Of a DNA stretch of 64,000 nt, positions 19,206 through 29,544 are shown in pieces; the first letter of the stretch is position 1, and every line of letters begins with the position of its first letter. The notes below the pieces were generated by a model. It was not told the origin of the DNA, searched no databases, and saw only the letters and a list, made by a program, of their open reading frames with translations. This stretch comes from Leptospira sp. WS4.C2 (lineage in GTDB: Bacteria; Spirochaetota; Leptospiria; Leptospirales; Leptospiraceae). The stretch is taken from assembly GCF_040833985.1 (NCBI RefSeq), contig NZ_CP162139.1, positions 3,647,288 through 3,711,287 of the forward strand, read 5' to 3'. Both the position numbers and the translations under genes were made by a program.

Positions 19206-19729
19206 TATAAACAGGCTTTTTTTAATTCAGAATCTTCTGCGATTTTCGATTTCAATCGAGTGAGGATGACTTTGGATCTGGAATTGGGATCTGCAGTTTG
19301 TGTTTTATCAAAGATAAAAGAATGTTTTTCTTTCATGAGTTTCCCAAGTTCATTACTATGAGTGGGACAACCTAACAAAGAAGCAATCGCACGTATTCTT
19401 TCTCCAGTTCCGCGTACGGTTTCTAATTCTAATGGCTCTTCATTATAAGTGACAAAAACTTCTTGAGCTCTGTCTGCTCGAACAATTCCATCTGTCGTGC
19501 AGTTCGACGTTCCAGAGGTAATTCCAAAGGTCTGCGAAGAAAAACTTACATTTGTAGTTGCTGCTAGAACTTGCCCAATATCGTTTTTCCAAACAAAAAC
19601 CATAGAACCTAAGCCGCAACCTGCCATCCCGTACGGCTCCGCAGCAATAGAAACAGAAGTCAGTAGAAATAATAAACTAATAATTGTTAACTGAATTTTA
19701 AAAAGAAGTCGGAATCTACGTTTAAACAT
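19202..19729 (-). CDS. DUF3015 family exported protein
   Basis: 175 residues with a signal peptide ending SIAAE. The DUF3015 signature is clear: YGMAGCGLGSMVF, then QTFGITSGTSNC, with conserved Cys. GGAGG lies nine bases before the ATG. Function of the family is unknown; it is periplasmic or outer-membrane by its signal peptide. A small upstream ORF on the same strand ends 14 bases earlier. Confidence 0.85.
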   Translation of the reverse strand: MFKRRFRLLFKIQLTIISLLFLLTSVSIAAEPYGMAGCGLGSMVFVWKNDIGQVLAATTNVSFSSQTFGITSGTSNCTTDGIVRADRAQEVFVTYNEEPLELETVRGTGERIRAIASLLGCPTHSNELGKLMKEKHSFIFDKTQTADPNSRSKVILTRLKSKIAEDSELKKACLY

Positions 19730-19743
19730 AGAAACCTCCGTAA

Positions 19744-19965
19744 TTAGATTGAAAATAAAGAATCAGAAGTCCGATCAATTTGTGGAAGTCGGTGACCGTG
19801 TGCTAAAATTTCTCCCGACATAGAAAGCACAGCCCATGTTTTTTCTTCTTTCGCTTTGGTTTGCATGGATTGCAGCATTGTATTCGTGAATGATTCCAAT
19901 TTTTGATGAAGGACGGTATTTGGAAATGCGGATGGTTTCTTTTCTTGTGCTTCAGTCGATCTCAT
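19744..19965 (-). CDS. Small hypothetical protein upstream of the DUF3015 gene
   Basis: 73 residues, soluble, no signal peptide. The C-terminal half (TWAVLSMSGEILAHGHRLPQI) looks like a folded beta-rich stretch. The ribosome site is weak (CCGGGAAAA, far from the ATG). It is kept because it lies 14 bases before a gene on the same strand and no competing ORF is better. It may instead be non-coding. Confidence 0.4.
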   Translation of the reverse strand: MRSTEAQEKKPSAFPNTVLHQKLESFTNTMLQSMQTKAKEEKTWAVLSMSGEILAHGHRLPQIDRTSDSLFSI

Positions 19966-20154
19966 GCAATTTGTTTTCCCGGTTGTCTATAGGATCGGCG
20001 AGGGGGCCGGAATGACTAAAGTTTAAAAAATCGAAAAATACAGTCAAGGAAGAGACATAATTCCGAAGAGGAAAAATGAAAACTCCAACTTCTCCTTTTC
20101 CCGAACCATCCGAATGCCAAACTTGACCAAAAACCACCCATTACGAGGACGACC

Positions 20155-21078
20155 TTGCTTACCCCTCAGATCAATCTCTTTAAGAAATCCAATCCCATCC
20201 TAGCCCAGGTTGTGTCGAACACCCGTTTGACTCCCGAACCAGGTAAGGGAAAACGCCCAAGTAACGAAGGGGATTCCGCTGTGCATCGAATTACCATTGC
20301 CGTCGATCACAATACCTACCCCTATATGATCGGACAAAGTGCAGGAATCATCCCACCCGGCATTGATCCAGAAAAACAAGCCAAAGGATCGGCTGACCCG
20401 TCGTATACCATCCGTTTGTATTCGATCGCCTCACCGTCGTTCAGTTTTGGTCAAACCAAGGACAATATCGAATTTGTGGTCAAAAGGGACAACGTGTACG
20501 ATGAAAATGGAAATCTTGTCCATAAGGGCGTTTGTTCCAATTACCTTTGTGATTTGAAACCCGGCGATACTGTGACCATGACCGGGCCTGCCGGTAAAAA
20601 ATTCCTCTTGCCCCAAACCGATTTTATTGGCGATATCTTCTTTTTTGCCACTGGAACTGGAATCAGTCCTTATTTTGGAATGGTGGAAGAACTCCTGGTC
20701 CAAAAACTCATCTCGTTCCAAGGAAATGTTTGGTTGGTTTATGGGGCTCCTTATTCTGATGAAATTGTTCTACGTGATTATTTTGAAGGTATGGCAAAAT
20801 CCCATTCCAATTTTCACTTTTTAACAGCGATTAGTCGAGAGGAGAAAAACTCGTTTGATGGCGGAAAGATGTACATCACTCACCGTGCAAAAGAAAATGC
20901 TGAGGCGATTAAAAATGCTGTCAATGGAAACGGTAAGTTTTATATTTGTGGCGGTCCGAAGGGAATGGAAAAAGGAGTCATTCAAGAAATCATGTCTGCA
21001 TGCGGAACTGATCTCTTATATGATGAATTCAAAAAACACCTAGAGGAAAAAGAACAACTTTTTGTAGAGACATACTAA
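20155..21078 (+). CDS. Ferredoxin-NADP+ reductase, plant/plastidic type
   Basis: 307 residues with a TTG start behind GAGGA. The FAD domain has [10 protein letters not shown] (R-x-Y-S) and a [12 protein letters not shown] segment. The NADP domain has [14 protein letters not shown] and [13 protein letters not shown]. The protein ends in VETY; the terminal aromatic stacked on FAD is typical of the plastidic class, which is known in Leptospira. It transfers electrons between NADPH and ferredoxin or flavodoxin, cytoplasmic. The PC4-like gene starts one base after its stop. Confidence 0.92.
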   Translation: MLTPQINLFKKSNPILAQVVSNTRLTPEPGKGKRPSNEGDSAVHRITIAVDHNTYPYMIGQSAGIIPPGIDPEKQAKGSADPSYTIRLYSIASPSFSFGQTKDNIEFVVKRDNVYDENGNLVHKGVCSNYLCDLKPGDTVTMTGPAGKKFLLPQTDFIGDIFFFATGTGISPYFGMVEELLVQKLISFQGNVWLVYGAPYSDEIVLRDYFEGMAKSHSNFHFLTAISREEKNSFDGGKMYITHRAKENAEAIKNAVNGNGKFYICGGPKGMEKGVIQEIMSACGTDLLYDEFKKHLEEKEQLFVETY

Positions 21079-21079
21079 C

Positions 21080-21301
21080 ATGGCAAAAACAGGAATCATT
21101 CGAGACATTGACAAAGGAAGAGGAGAAGTCATCCGTGTGGAGATCTCCGAATACAAAGGCCAAACTTTTTTTAATATTAGAGTTTGGTACACCGATCCCA
21201 ACGGTGAACTGAAACCCACTCAGAAAGGGATCGCCATTGCACCGACCCTTGTTGGTGAATTGAAAGAGGCTATCGAAGAAGCGGAACGTTGGTTAGCATA
21301 A
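21080..21301 (+). CDS. PC4/p15-like single-stranded DNA-binding protein
   Basis: 73 residues. The sequence fits the PC4 (transcriptional coactivator p15) fold: [21 protein letters not shown], then [20 protein letters not shown], a beta-sheet followed by one helix. Bacterial members bind single-stranded DNA or RNA. It is co-transcribed with the reductase gene and convergent with the VWA-STAS gene, with only five bases between the stops. Confidence 0.75.
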   Translation: MAKTGIIRDIDKGRGEVIRVEISEYKGQTFFNIRVWYTDPNGELKPTQKGIAIAPTLVGELKEAIEEAERWLA

Positions 21302-21306
21302 GCCAA

Positions 21307-22959
21307 CTATTTGTTTGTATCTCCTTCGTTCGCATAAATAATCCTTTGTAACACTTCCTTGGCAGAGGAAACGTTTTCTGCTACACGAATGTGGTTGTAC
21401 AACCGAGTGATTTCAAAAATCTTTTTTACGGAATCATGAACGTTGGCAACCACAAGTTCCCCACCACGGCGTCGTAACCAGCCCACAATTTGAATCACCA
21501 TCCCAATCGCAGACGAATCAATATGCGAAGTATTTGTGAAATCAAAAACTACATACCTGTATCCTTCTGACATTTTTTGTTCGATTAAAAGTTTGATTTC
21601 AGGGCATTTATACAAATCGATATCACCTACGGTGCGGAATTCAAAAATTTCGTCATGAACGATCACATCTTTCAAATCCAACTTTTCAGATCCTTTCATC
21701 ATCATCTGAGAATTCATAAATAAATGTTTGTTCAAATCATCCGATTTAGTTGTAATTTTTGTTTCTAAAACTTGTAAACGACCCAGAACCGAGCCAAGTG
21801 CATTGGGAGCAAAATGTAGATTGGTTTTTATATCCTGAATGAGACCAAATAACAAGGCTTTGGCGTCTTCCGTATGGCCACGTTTAATGAAATCCGAAAT
21901 TTCTTTGATACCGAGAGTTGCATTGGCGATCAGAATTTCTACGAGAACATCGGGATCCTGTTTTCCTCGATTGTTCCCCCTGGAAAAACGAAAGGCTTCT
22001 TTTACTGATTCTAATGCATTTTGTTGTAATAAATTATAATAGGAGACATTTACTTCGCAAAAAGGAGAGTCCGCTTGGTTTACCCGATCATCAATTTCCA
22101 AACGTAACACTAAATTGCGAATGTCGTCAGCTCTGAGATCACCTAACTGAAGATTAATTTTTTGTCTAGAAATGGTTTTGGAATCACCCAAAAACTCATC
22201 AAATTCCTCTGCGATTTGGTGTGAGGTTTCGGATAAAACCTGTTTCAACCTTACACCTGGTGCCATTTGTAATTCTACATCAATTGCCTGTGCATACAAG
22301 GCACCAATGTCTCCAAATTCTTCAAAGAATATGTCTGATGCTTTTTCCGGGTTATCGATGTAATGAAAATTTCCCCCGCCAGCTTTTGCAATTTCCACTA
22401 GCATCTCTTCATTAAAATCATTTCCCACGCCGATGGTTGTGGTGGAGATTCCCATTGCTAAATGATCAGCGGCAATTTTGACAAGTGCTTCTTTTTCCTT
22501 AATTCCCGATGTGGGATTTCCATCTGTGAGTAATAAAACTCGTTTGTATGCGTTCGGAATTTTGGATTGGTTAAGACTTTTCAGAGCAGACAACCATCCA
22601 CCACTCAGATTGGTAGAGGTGGCTACTTGAATGTTCCTAATTTTATCGGTCACTGAGACTTTTTCTGTTAGGTGAGTCACCGGTTGGATGATTTGAACAT
22701 CAGCTGAATACGCAATGATTGTGACAGCATCATGTCTGGTAAGCCAATTGACTAGGGCACAGGAGGCATCAATCACCGATTCCATTTTTTCCCCCTTCAT
22801 GGACCAACTTTTGTCCACGGCAAGACCGATCACCAAAGGTTTTCGTTCATCAATCTTTGGGTTGGCAGGAGTTCGAAATCGAAGTAAGAGATGGTTTTCT
22901 TGTACCTCTTTTTCTTGAATCAAAGGAAATTCCAATTTGGCATCTACAAACATGACCAT
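21307..22959 (-). CDS. Fusion of a von Willebrand A domain and a C-terminal STAS domain
   Basis: 550 residues, no signal peptide. The VWA domain (about 40-220) has a complete MIDAS: DKSWS (D-x-S-x-S), a Thr in STNLSGG, and LLTDGNP. The middle region is mixed beta and helical. Residues about 450-540 match a STAS/anti-anti-sigma fold, with FDFTNTSHIDSSAIGM carrying the Ser that is phosphorylated in SpoIIAA-like proteins. This suggests a cytoplasmic partner-switching regulator with a metal-dependent adhesion-type module. No kinase or phosphatase partner is adjacent. The start may be at 22953, and no clear ribosome site is seen. Confidence 0.8.
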   Translation of the reverse strand: MVMFVDAKLEFPLIQEKEVQENHLLLRFRTPANPKIDERKPLVIGLAVDKSWSMKGEKMESVIDASCALVNWLTRHDAVTIIAYSADVQIIQPVTHLTEKVSVTDKIRNIQVATSTNLSGGWLSALKSLNQSKIPNAYKRVLLLTDGNPTSGIKEKEALVKIAADHLAMGISTTTIGVGNDFNEEMLVEIAKAGGGNFHYIDNPEKASDIFFEEFGDIGALYAQAIDVELQMAPGVRLKQVLSETSHQIAEEFDEFLGDSKTISRQKINLQLGDLRADDIRNLVLRLEIDDRVNQADSPFCEVNVSYYNLLQQNALESVKEAFRFSRGNNRGKQDPDVLVEILIANATLGIKEISDFIKRGHTEDAKALLFGLIQDIKTNLHFAPNALGSVLGRLQVLETKITTKSDDLNKHLFMNSQMMMKGSEKLDLKDVIVHDEIFEFRTVGDIDLYKCPEIKLLIEQKMSEGYRYVVFDFTNTSHIDSSAIGMVIQIVGWLRRRGGELVVANVHDSVKKIFEITRLYNHIRVAENVSSAKEVLQRIIYANEGDTNK

Positions 22960-23029
22960 AAAATGAAATTCTGAATAAATGTTTTCGCAAGAACAATTTA
23001 AAGTATTCTGACATAGAGAGAATCACACA

Positions 23030-23740
23030 ATGTTTGGAAAAATTCACGAAGTCTATTCATCCATTTCTGGCGAAGGAATTTCGCAGGGAATCCCAACTGT
23101 CTTCATACGATTTGCTGGGTGTTCCTTACGTTGTGGCAAAACGGAAACAAGAGCATTATGGTGTGACACGGCTTACGCACTTGGACCAAACCAAGGTGAA
23201 GAAAAAACTTTGGATTCTGTTTGGAATGATTTAGAAAGATTGGACCCGCAGCACGGATACCAAGTCTTACTGACTGGAGGCGAACCCTTAGAAGGAAAAA
23301 ATCGTGATCTATCAGTAGCACTTGCCACACGCATCTACAACCACCGGAAGAATTCCAGTAGGCCCTACCCTGCCTCCCGCGTGGAGACCAATGGAAGCGA
23401 ACGAATCACCGATGATGCCTTTTTTATTTTCACTATGGATTACAAATTACCAGGTTCGGGTATGGAAGATCGTATGGATCAGGAAAATTTCCAGATTATA
23501 GAAAAGAGACATAATTCACTTGACGAAATCAAGTTCGTTGTGCGAGATAGAATCGACTTTGATAGAAGTATCGAAGTCATTCGCGAACAAAAAATACAGA
23601 CAAATATATTGTATTCGCCAGTCCACGGTGAAGTGGACGCCAAAGAACTAGTCGAATGGATTAAAGTAGACAACCCACCTAAGTGTCGTTTGTCGCTTCA
23701 GATTCACAAAGTGCTTTGGGGAAATCAGAAAGGAGTTTGA
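23030..23740 (+). CDS. queE: 7-carboxy-7-deazaguanine synthase (QueE), radical SAM enzyme
   Basis: 236 residues. The N-terminus has [20 protein letters not shown], typical of QueE, and the usual TGGEP motif (LLTGGEPL). The cluster region reads C31-SLR-C35...LWC45DT, giving C-x3-C-x9-C, not the standard C-x3-C-x2-C. It makes 7-carboxy-7-deazaguanine from carboxy-tetrahydropterin for queuosine or 7-deazaguanine synthesis. Its stop overlaps the ATG of the next gene (TGATG) with AGGAG before it. No other queuosine gene is adjacent; folE lies 13 kb away. Confidence 0.85.
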   Translation: MFGKIHEVYSSISGEGISQGIPTVFIRFAGCSLRCGKTETRALWCDTAYALGPNQGEEKTLDSVWNDLERLDPQHGYQVLLTGGEPLEGKNRDLSVALATRIYNHRKNSSRPYPASRVETNGSERITDDAFFIFTMDYKLPGSGMEDRMDQENFQIIEKRHNSLDEIKFVVRDRIDFDRSIEVIREQKIQTNILYSPVHGEVDAKELVEWIKVDNPPKCRLSLQIHKVLWGNQKGV

Positions 23741-26583
23741 TGGACATCCCTACTCAATTAAGTTTAGATTTTGAAACAACGGTTGAACCAAAACAAACAA
23801 ATGAGTATGGATTTCTCATCGGTGAACCGGAGTTAGGTCTAGCTAAAGTAACAAACGAAACTTCCACCTCTGTTGAATTGTTCTTTGAATCTAGAGAAAT
23901 TTTTCGAACTGTTAATAAATCAAATAAACAATTACAATTTTTAAATCAATATCCAGATTCACTTCGCGTTTGGGAAGAATTTCCCAAAGCAATGGACTTA
24001 GCTCTCGCGGCAAGTCAACTCAAACTCACTTATAATTTTAATAAACTTTCTTCTCTTTCCAATTCCAGAACGCGGTTACTTCCACATCAGATTGAGTGTA
24101 CCTTCATTGTAGCCAATAGTTTAAAACCAAGGTTTATCCTTGCTGATGAAGTAGGACTTGGTAAAACCATCGAAGCAGGGCTTGCCATTAAAGAACTCAT
24201 GTTCCGACGAGGACTCAAAAAAGTGCTCGTGGTTGCTCCTTCTCCCCTACTTGTCCAATGGCAACAGGAGATGAAAAACAAATTCAACGAAGAATTTGCC
24301 ATCGTTCGCAGAAGAAACTTTATCACAAACGGCCCCGACCATTGGAGAAATTTTAATAAAATTATCACCTCTATTGATTTTATTAAAAATCCAAAGTATG
24401 CAGAAGAAATTTTAGGAACCAAATGGGACATCGTGGTTTTTGACGAAGCCCATAGACTCAGACGTGATTATTCTAAAATCACTCGTGGTTACCTTTTTGC
24501 CGAAAAAATTGCACGTAAAACAGAATGTTTACTCCTTCTCACAGCCACTCCGTTTCGTGGAAAACTAGAAGAACTATTTTATCTCTTACATCTGGTTGAT
24601 CCAAATATCCTTGGGCCATACCATACATTTGTGAACGATTATGTTGTGGGACAAAAGGGTGACTTAAAGGAAAAAATTTCCAAGGTTCTTCTCCGTCGCC
24701 GAAAGGTAGAAGTCGGTGGCTTTACCAAACGATTTGCCAAAACGGTTCGAATTGATCTATCTCCTATTGAACGCGCGTTTTATGACGAAACGACCGACTA
24801 TGTAAAAAGAGAATACAATATGGCCATGGGAACTAAAAACCGAGCCATTGGTTTTGTGATGGTGGTATTCCAGAAGTTACTGGATTCCTCAGTGATTGCT
24901 CTTCTCTCTGCCTTACAAAAACGTAAATTTATGTTGGAATCCAAATTCCATTACATGAAAGAACACGAAACCACTCTCGATGATTGGGATTTGGATGAAA
25001 CCGAAGGTGTCGAAGAATTCATCACTGAATTGGAAGATGAAGAGATGAGTAGTTTCCAAAGGATCAAACGCGAATTATTTACTCTGAACCGACTCATCCA
25101 TTTGGGAAAACAAATCAAAGAAGATAAAAAAACTTTAAAATTAAAAGAAACACTCTATCGCCTAAAAAAAGAAGGCCATAAAAAATTCATTATCTTTACA
25201 CAGTTTAGAACCACACAAGACCACTTACAATCTGTGTTAGAACCTGACTTCAAAGTGTCTCCCTTTCACGGTTCACTCAGTATGGATGAAAAAGAAGTAG
25301 CCATCCAGAAATTCAAAGAAGACTACGAGATTTTAATTTGTACAGAAGCCGGTGGGGAAGGTCGTAACTTACAATTTGCCAATATACTTTTTAATTATGA
25401 CTTACCTTGGAGCCCTCTCAAGATTGAACAACGAATCGGAAGGATCCATCGTTTTGGCCAAAAGGATAATGTTTATATCTTTAACTTTGCATCTAAAGAT
25501 ACAGTTGCAGAAAGAATCTTAGAGGTACTAACGAATAAAATTCGGTTGTTTGAAGAATCGATCGGTGCTTCAGATGACCTTCTCGGAACTATTGAAGAGG
25601 AGTTAGATTTTAATTCTAGTCTGATGAAATTTGTGACTGGAACAAAAACCAAAGAAGAATTAGAAACAGAATTTGATCTTCGGATTCAAGTGGCACAGAA
25701 AGGATTTGAAAAACTCAACGCACTTGTAACACCGAAAGTATTAGATTTTAATTTAAAAGATTACTACGACCATACACTCGAAGAAAGAGAGTGGAATAAT
25801 AGCCATTTAGAGGAAGTGGTAGCACAAGGTTCTAAATTCTTTCAAAACCTGTTACCCGGAACCCTTACACCAATTGGCAAAGGCTCTTACGAATATAAAA
25901 ATTCAGATGGGAAAGTTAAAAAAGCAACTTTTGATTCCGATCTTGCCTTAACCAATGACTCACTAGAATTTTTGGCTTTTGGACATCCCTTTGTAGAGAA
26001 GGTAACGGAACTACTCACACTAAGTGATGTGGGCCGTAAAAAAAAGTATCTTATTTCAGAAAACTTAAGCCAAAGAATTCTTTTTGTATTCCAAGTAGAA
26101 TTTGATTTTTCTCTCAAACGAAAGGATCTCTTCTTTATTGAATTTGATTTAAAGAAAAAGAAGACCTCTATCCTTACGGAAAAACCAACGGAATGGACGG
26201 AAGCAAAAACTTATGTTCCCGAAAAAGAAATTCCTCTTTCAAAACTAGAAGAAGCATTTATCCATTGTTACCCTATCGTTGAATCCGAAGCTGAAATAAA
26301 AAAAGAAATACTGAGAAAAGAAACTTTGTCAATTTTCCAAAAAGAAGAATACAAAGTAGAACTTTCTCACCAAAAAACCATTCGTCAATTGGAAGAAAAA
26401 CTAATGCGACAGGAAGCCGCTTACAAATGGGACAATCGTCCTGAAAAAAAAGCAGTCCTCCACAAAACAATGAAAGAAATCCAACGTGCGAAAGACGAAT
26501 ACACTGTAGAAATTCGCAAAATAAAAAATGGGGCTACTATTTTTCATAGAATTCGCCTCTTTCAAACTTACATCAGTATTTAA
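23740..26583 (+). CDS. SNF2-family ATPase, RapA/HepA-like
   Basis: 947 residues from the ATG at 23740; an earlier in-frame start at 23683 would lie inside queE. An N-terminal segment ([15 protein letters not shown]...SVELFF) resembles the Tudor-like domain of RapA. The helicase core has [13 protein letters not shown] (Walker A, near 135-145), DEAH near 234, LLTATPF, and the C-terminal lobe with [12 protein letters not shown] and [12 protein letters not shown]. The length matches RapA (about 968). RapA recycles RNA polymerase; the role here is inferred. An alternative is a defence-type SNF2 protein. Confidence 0.82.
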   Translation: MDIPTQLSLDFETTVEPKQTNEYGFLIGEPELGLAKVTNETSTSVELFFESREIFRTVNKSNKQLQFLNQYPDSLRVWEEFPKAMDLALAASQLKLTYNFNKLSSLSNSRTRLLPHQIECTFIVANSLKPRFILADEVGLGKTIEAGLAIKELMFRRGLKKVLVVAPSPLLVQWQQEMKNKFNEEFAIVRRRNFITNGPDHWRNFNKIITSIDFIKNPKYAEEILGTKWDIVVFDEAHRLRRDYSKITRGYLFAEKIARKTECLLLLTATPFRGKLEELFYLLHLVDPNILGPYHTFVNDYVVGQKGDLKEKISKVLLRRRKVEVGGFTKRFAKTVRIDLSPIERAFYDETTDYVKREYNMAMGTKNRAIGFVMVVFQKLLDSSVIALLSALQKRKFMLESKFHYMKEHETTLDDWDLDETEGVEEFITELEDEEMSSFQRIKRELFTLNRLIHLGKQIKEDKKTLKLKETLYRLKKEGHKKFIIFTQFRTTQDHLQSVLEPDFKVSPFHGSLSMDEKEVAIQKFKEDYEILICTEAGGEGRNLQFANILFNYDLPWSPLKIEQRIGRIHRFGQKDNVYIFNFASKDTVAERILEVLTNKIRLFEESIGASDDLLGTIEEELDFNSSLMKFVTGTKTKEELETEFDLRIQVAQKGFEKLNALVTPKVLDFNLKDYYDHTLEEREWNNSHLEEVVAQGSKFFQNLLPGTLTPIGKGSYEYKNSDGKVKKATFDSDLALTNDSLEFLAFGHPFVEKVTELLTLSDVGRKKKYLISENLSQRILFVFQVEFDFSLKRKDLFFIEFDLKKKKTSILTEKPTEWTEAKTYVPEKEIPLSKLEEAFIHCYPIVESEAEIKKEILRKETLSIFQKEEYKVELSHQKTIRQLEEKLMRQEAAYKWDNRPEKKAVLHKTMKEIQRAKDEYTVEIRKIKNGATIFHRIRLFQTYISI

Positions 26584-26616
26584 ATTCATTTACATAGAAT
26601 TTCCGAAGAATAGACT

Positions 26617-27888
26617 TTGGAAATGTTCTTTCCGAAAATTGCATTCTGGATTCAAATTCTCGTATCCTTACTGTTAGGTTTGTTATTTGGAATCCTTTTA
26701 AATCCAGAAACAGGAATAGTATCCGCGCTTACTTTAAAGCCATATCTAGCTTGGATGAAACTTCCTGGTGATATTTTTTTGAATCTACTTCAAATGATTA
26801 TGATTCCCTTAGTGATAGTTTCTATTGCCCTTGGTGTTTCGAGTCTCCGAAATCTTAAGGATCTTTTGAATTTGGGAAGCAAAACGCTTCTCTACTTTAT
26901 TTTTACTACTATCATCTCAGTAAGTATTGGGATAACTCTGACCCTAATCATCAAACCGGGAAACCATATCCAATCTCAAACAACGCAAATGGATACAATT
27001 ACTCACGAAACAACGGGAAAGGAAAATCAGGAATCAATTCCAGAGATCATAGGCAGTATCATTCCTAAAAACTTAGTCAATGTTTGGTCCAAACAACAAA
27101 TGTTATCTGTGGTTTTTTTCGGAATGATTTTAGGAATTTTTTTTCTGACCTCAAAAGAGTCCGGCAGTGCTTTAAAAGCATTCTGCCATTCTTTAGAAAG
27201 TTTCTGCCTTTGGGTTGTCGCAGTTGCAATGAAATTAGCTCCGTTTGCCGTTTTAGGATTAATGAGTTATGCCATAGTGCAAATCGGTTTCTCTTTGTTA
27301 TTTGGATTAGTGTATTATATTGGAACCGTTCTTTTGGGACTTTTTTGTATCATTGTTTTTTATAGTGTTCTGATATTAATTTTCACTAGAAAAAACCCCA
27401 TTCAGTTTCTGAACAAAGTTCGTGAAATTCCATTACTTGGTTTTTCCACCTCTAGCTCCAGTTCTGTCCTTCCCTATTCTCTAAAACTTGCCAAAGAGAA
27501 ATTAAAGCTAAAAGAAACGGTCGCAGACTTTGTTCTTCCACTTGGAGCCACTATCAATATGGATGGAACGGCCTTATACCAAGCAGTTGCCACTGTTTTC
27601 TTAAGCCAAGTTTATCAGGTGAATCTTTCCCCTATAGACTTGTTTTTGTTAGTTGGAACAGTTACTGCAGCATCCATTGGAACCGCAGCCACACCGGGAG
27701 TTGGACTCGTTATCCTTGCTTCTATACTCTATACCTTTCATATACCCATCGAAGGAATCACTATCCTTTTTGGAGTTGACCGCTTTTTAGATATGTGTAG
27801 AACTTCAGTAAATCTAACCGGCGATCTATCTTGCGCATTTATTATGGACCATATCTGGAAGGAAACAAAACCCAATGAAAAATATTAA
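26617..27888 (+). CDS. Dicarboxylate/amino acid:cation symporter (DAACS family)
   Basis: 423 residues from the TTG at 26617; an ATG two codons later (26623) is equally possible. About eight transmembrane helices. Family signatures: the serine-rich hairpin STSSSSSVLPYS and the helix LPLGATINMDGTALYQ, plus a C-terminal DRFLDMCRTSVNLTGD with the substrate-binding Asp and Arg. It should import glutamate, aspartate or C4-dicarboxylates with protons or sodium. Its 3' end overlaps the SGNH hydrolase gene by 14 bases. Confidence 0.92.
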   Translation: MEMFFPKIAFWIQILVSLLLGLLFGILLNPETGIVSALTLKPYLAWMKLPGDIFLNLLQMIMIPLVIVSIALGVSSLRNLKDLLNLGSKTLLYFIFTTIISVSIGITLTLIIKPGNHIQSQTTQMDTITHETTGKENQESIPEIIGSIIPKNLVNVWSKQQMLSVVFFGMILGIFFLTSKESGSALKAFCHSLESFCLWVVAVAMKLAPFAVLGLMSYAIVQIGFSLLFGLVYYIGTVLLGLFCIIVFYSVLILIFTRKNPIQFLNKVREIPLLGFSTSSSSSVLPYSLKLAKEKLKLKETVADFVLPLGATINMDGTALYQAVATVFLSQVYQVNLSPIDLFLLVGTVTAASIGTAATPGVGLVILASILYTFHIPIEGITILFGVDRFLDMCRTSVNLTGDLSCAFIMDHIWKETKPNEKY

Positions 27889-28726
27889 ATACACTTTATT
27901 GTTAGGAATGTTAGCATTCCTCATCCAATGTGACACCAAAAAGAATTACTTTGATGACGTTGGAGCAAACCTACTTTGTACCACTTATGCAGTTTGTAAC
28001 GGAGAAACACCGGCAAAAACAGGGATCATAGGTGATAGTTGGACAGATCTCCTTTTGGGTTATCCATTTGTAGAAACACTCAGACCACAATTGGAAAATA
28101 GATTTCATTATAAATTTGTTGGTGCTACCCTCGGCGGTAAAACGTTACAACAAGTAATCAGTCAAGGTCTCCAATTTCAAGTCATCGATGAAGGTGGAGC
28201 CGATATGAAGGTTATCATTCTTTCTTTAGGCGGAAATGATATCCAAGCAAATCTTTCAGAGTATATCGGTAATATAGATGCGGTCCAAGCTCAACGTTTT
28301 GGAACCATCAAAGCAAATCTTAAACAGTTAATTATTTCTGGAAATGCTTATAAAGTCGCAAGATTCGGTGGGGCACCTTTAAAGTGGATCATTCATGGAT
28401 ATGATTATCCAAATCCATATATGACCCCTGTCATCGCAGGTTCTGATGAGGGTTGTAAATCCAAATTTGATCGTGTAGGTCTTGTTCTTCCTGATGCAGC
28501 CGCTTTTACTTCCACTCAATTAGATGCATTTAACAATTTACTTCTGGAAACAATCCGAGAAGAACCTTCGCTCGTTTATGTTGATTTAAGAAATACATTA
28601 GGTGGAAAACCTAACTCTCGGGCTGAATTTATGTTAGATTGTATACATGCAAATAACCTAGGATATACGCTACTTGCGGACAAACTAGCAAGGTTGATTT
28701 ATCCGATTACTAATGTAGGATTTTAA
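27875..28726 (+). CDS. SGNH/GDSL-type hydrolase, lipoprotein
   Basis: 283 residues, lipobox AFLIQC. Block I is IIGDSWTDLL with the nucleophile Ser; a Gly lies in VGATLGGKTL; block III is SLGGNDIQ; block V is DCIHANNLGY with the catalytic Asp and His. The Ser-His-Asp set is complete, so an esterase or acyl-hydrolase activity at the envelope is likely. The substrate is unknown. The next gene starts two bases after its stop. Confidence 0.85.
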   Translation: MKNIKYTLLLGMLAFLIQCDTKKNYFDDVGANLLCTTYAVCNGETPAKTGIIGDSWTDLLLGYPFVETLRPQLENRFHYKFVGATLGGKTLQQVISQGLQFQVIDEGGADMKVIILSLGGNDIQANLSEYIGNIDAVQAQRFGTIKANLKQLIISGNAYKVARFGGAPLKWIIHGYDYPNPYMTPVIAGSDEGCKSKFDRVGLVLPDAAAFTSTQLDAFNNLLLETIREEPSLVYVDLRNTLGGKPNSRAEFMLDCIHANNLGYTLLADKLARLIYPITNVGF

Positions 28727-28728
28727 AC

Positions 28729-29541
28729 ATGAAAAATAAAATAATAACTTTCGTATTCTTTTCACTCGCTACATCACTTTATTCACAATCTTCGACTAGT
28801 GGTTTTGCGCATCCATTGCAAATAGAACCAATTGCCGTATATACTAAACTCAGAGCTAATGTTAGTTATTGGGATAAAGATTTCAATCAAGTCAAAGAAA
28901 TTAATAAAAACATTAACATTGAGGGAGAATACAAATTTACAGAATCCTTTTCTGTGACTTCCTCTATCGGACGAAATCAATACTCACAAACTGATTCCGC
29001 ACAAGAGATTACTTGGGATCGCTGGAATGCGGGCCTTAAATATGGTAAGATTTTTGATTATGGAACCTCTCAATTTTTGATTGGTGGAGGATTACGACTC
29101 TATGATAAAAAAAGAAACGCTGAATTCAGAGAAAGAGAAAACCCAGATTATTATTTGATTCGTCCAAACTTTGGATTGGGATACAAATCAGGTATCTTTC
29201 AAATTATGTCTGAGTTTCGTTTCCAAACGGAGACCAACAAACATGGTCGCGAGTCCAGCTTAGAAGAATTCAAACGTTATTACCAAGTGGGCATTGCTCC
29301 TTCCTTTGCAATAGCAGACTCGGTCCGTATCTTTACAGAACTCGAATATAGAGAGCCACTTGATAAAGCGGCTGATAAAAACCTAAGATACTTTAATTTG
29401 TATCCTGGAGTCTCAATGAATACTGAGAGTTTAGGTACATTTAGTTTTTCAGTCCTGTTAGGTGTTTTACCGAAAGCTGATAACGCAATAGATCGTGGAA
29501 TTCGTTTTTCCTATTTTTACTTCTTCGATACTACGAATTAG
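28729..29541 (+). CDS. Outer-membrane beta-barrel protein
   Basis: 270 residues with a signal peptide ending SLYSQ. The mature protein is made of alternating polar and aromatic strands (for example ITWDRWNAGLKYGKIF and FLIGGGLRLY) and ends in aromatic residues near FSYFYFFD. About ten to twelve strands are plausible. No specific family recognised. It lies in a run of six small or medium exported proteins. Confidence 0.65.
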   Translation: MKNKIITFVFFSLATSLYSQSSTSGFAHPLQIEPIAVYTKLRANVSYWDKDFNQVKEINKNINIEGEYKFTESFSVTSSIGRNQYSQTDSAQEITWDRWNAGLKYGKIFDYGTSQFLIGGGLRLYDKKRNAEFRERENPDYYLIRPNFGLGYKSGIFQIMSEFRFQTETNKHGRESSLEEFKRYYQVGIAPSFAIADSVRIFTELEYREPLDKAADKNLRYFNLYPGVSMNTESLGTFSFSVLLGVLPKADNAIDRGIRFSYFYFFDTTN

Positions 29542-29544
29542 TGT

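Noticed and set aside
23030..26583. Full 7-deazaguanine DNA-modification (Dpd) island
   Set aside because: Only QueE and one SNF2-type ATPase are present; no DpdA-like transglycosylase or other Dpd genes are visible nearby.
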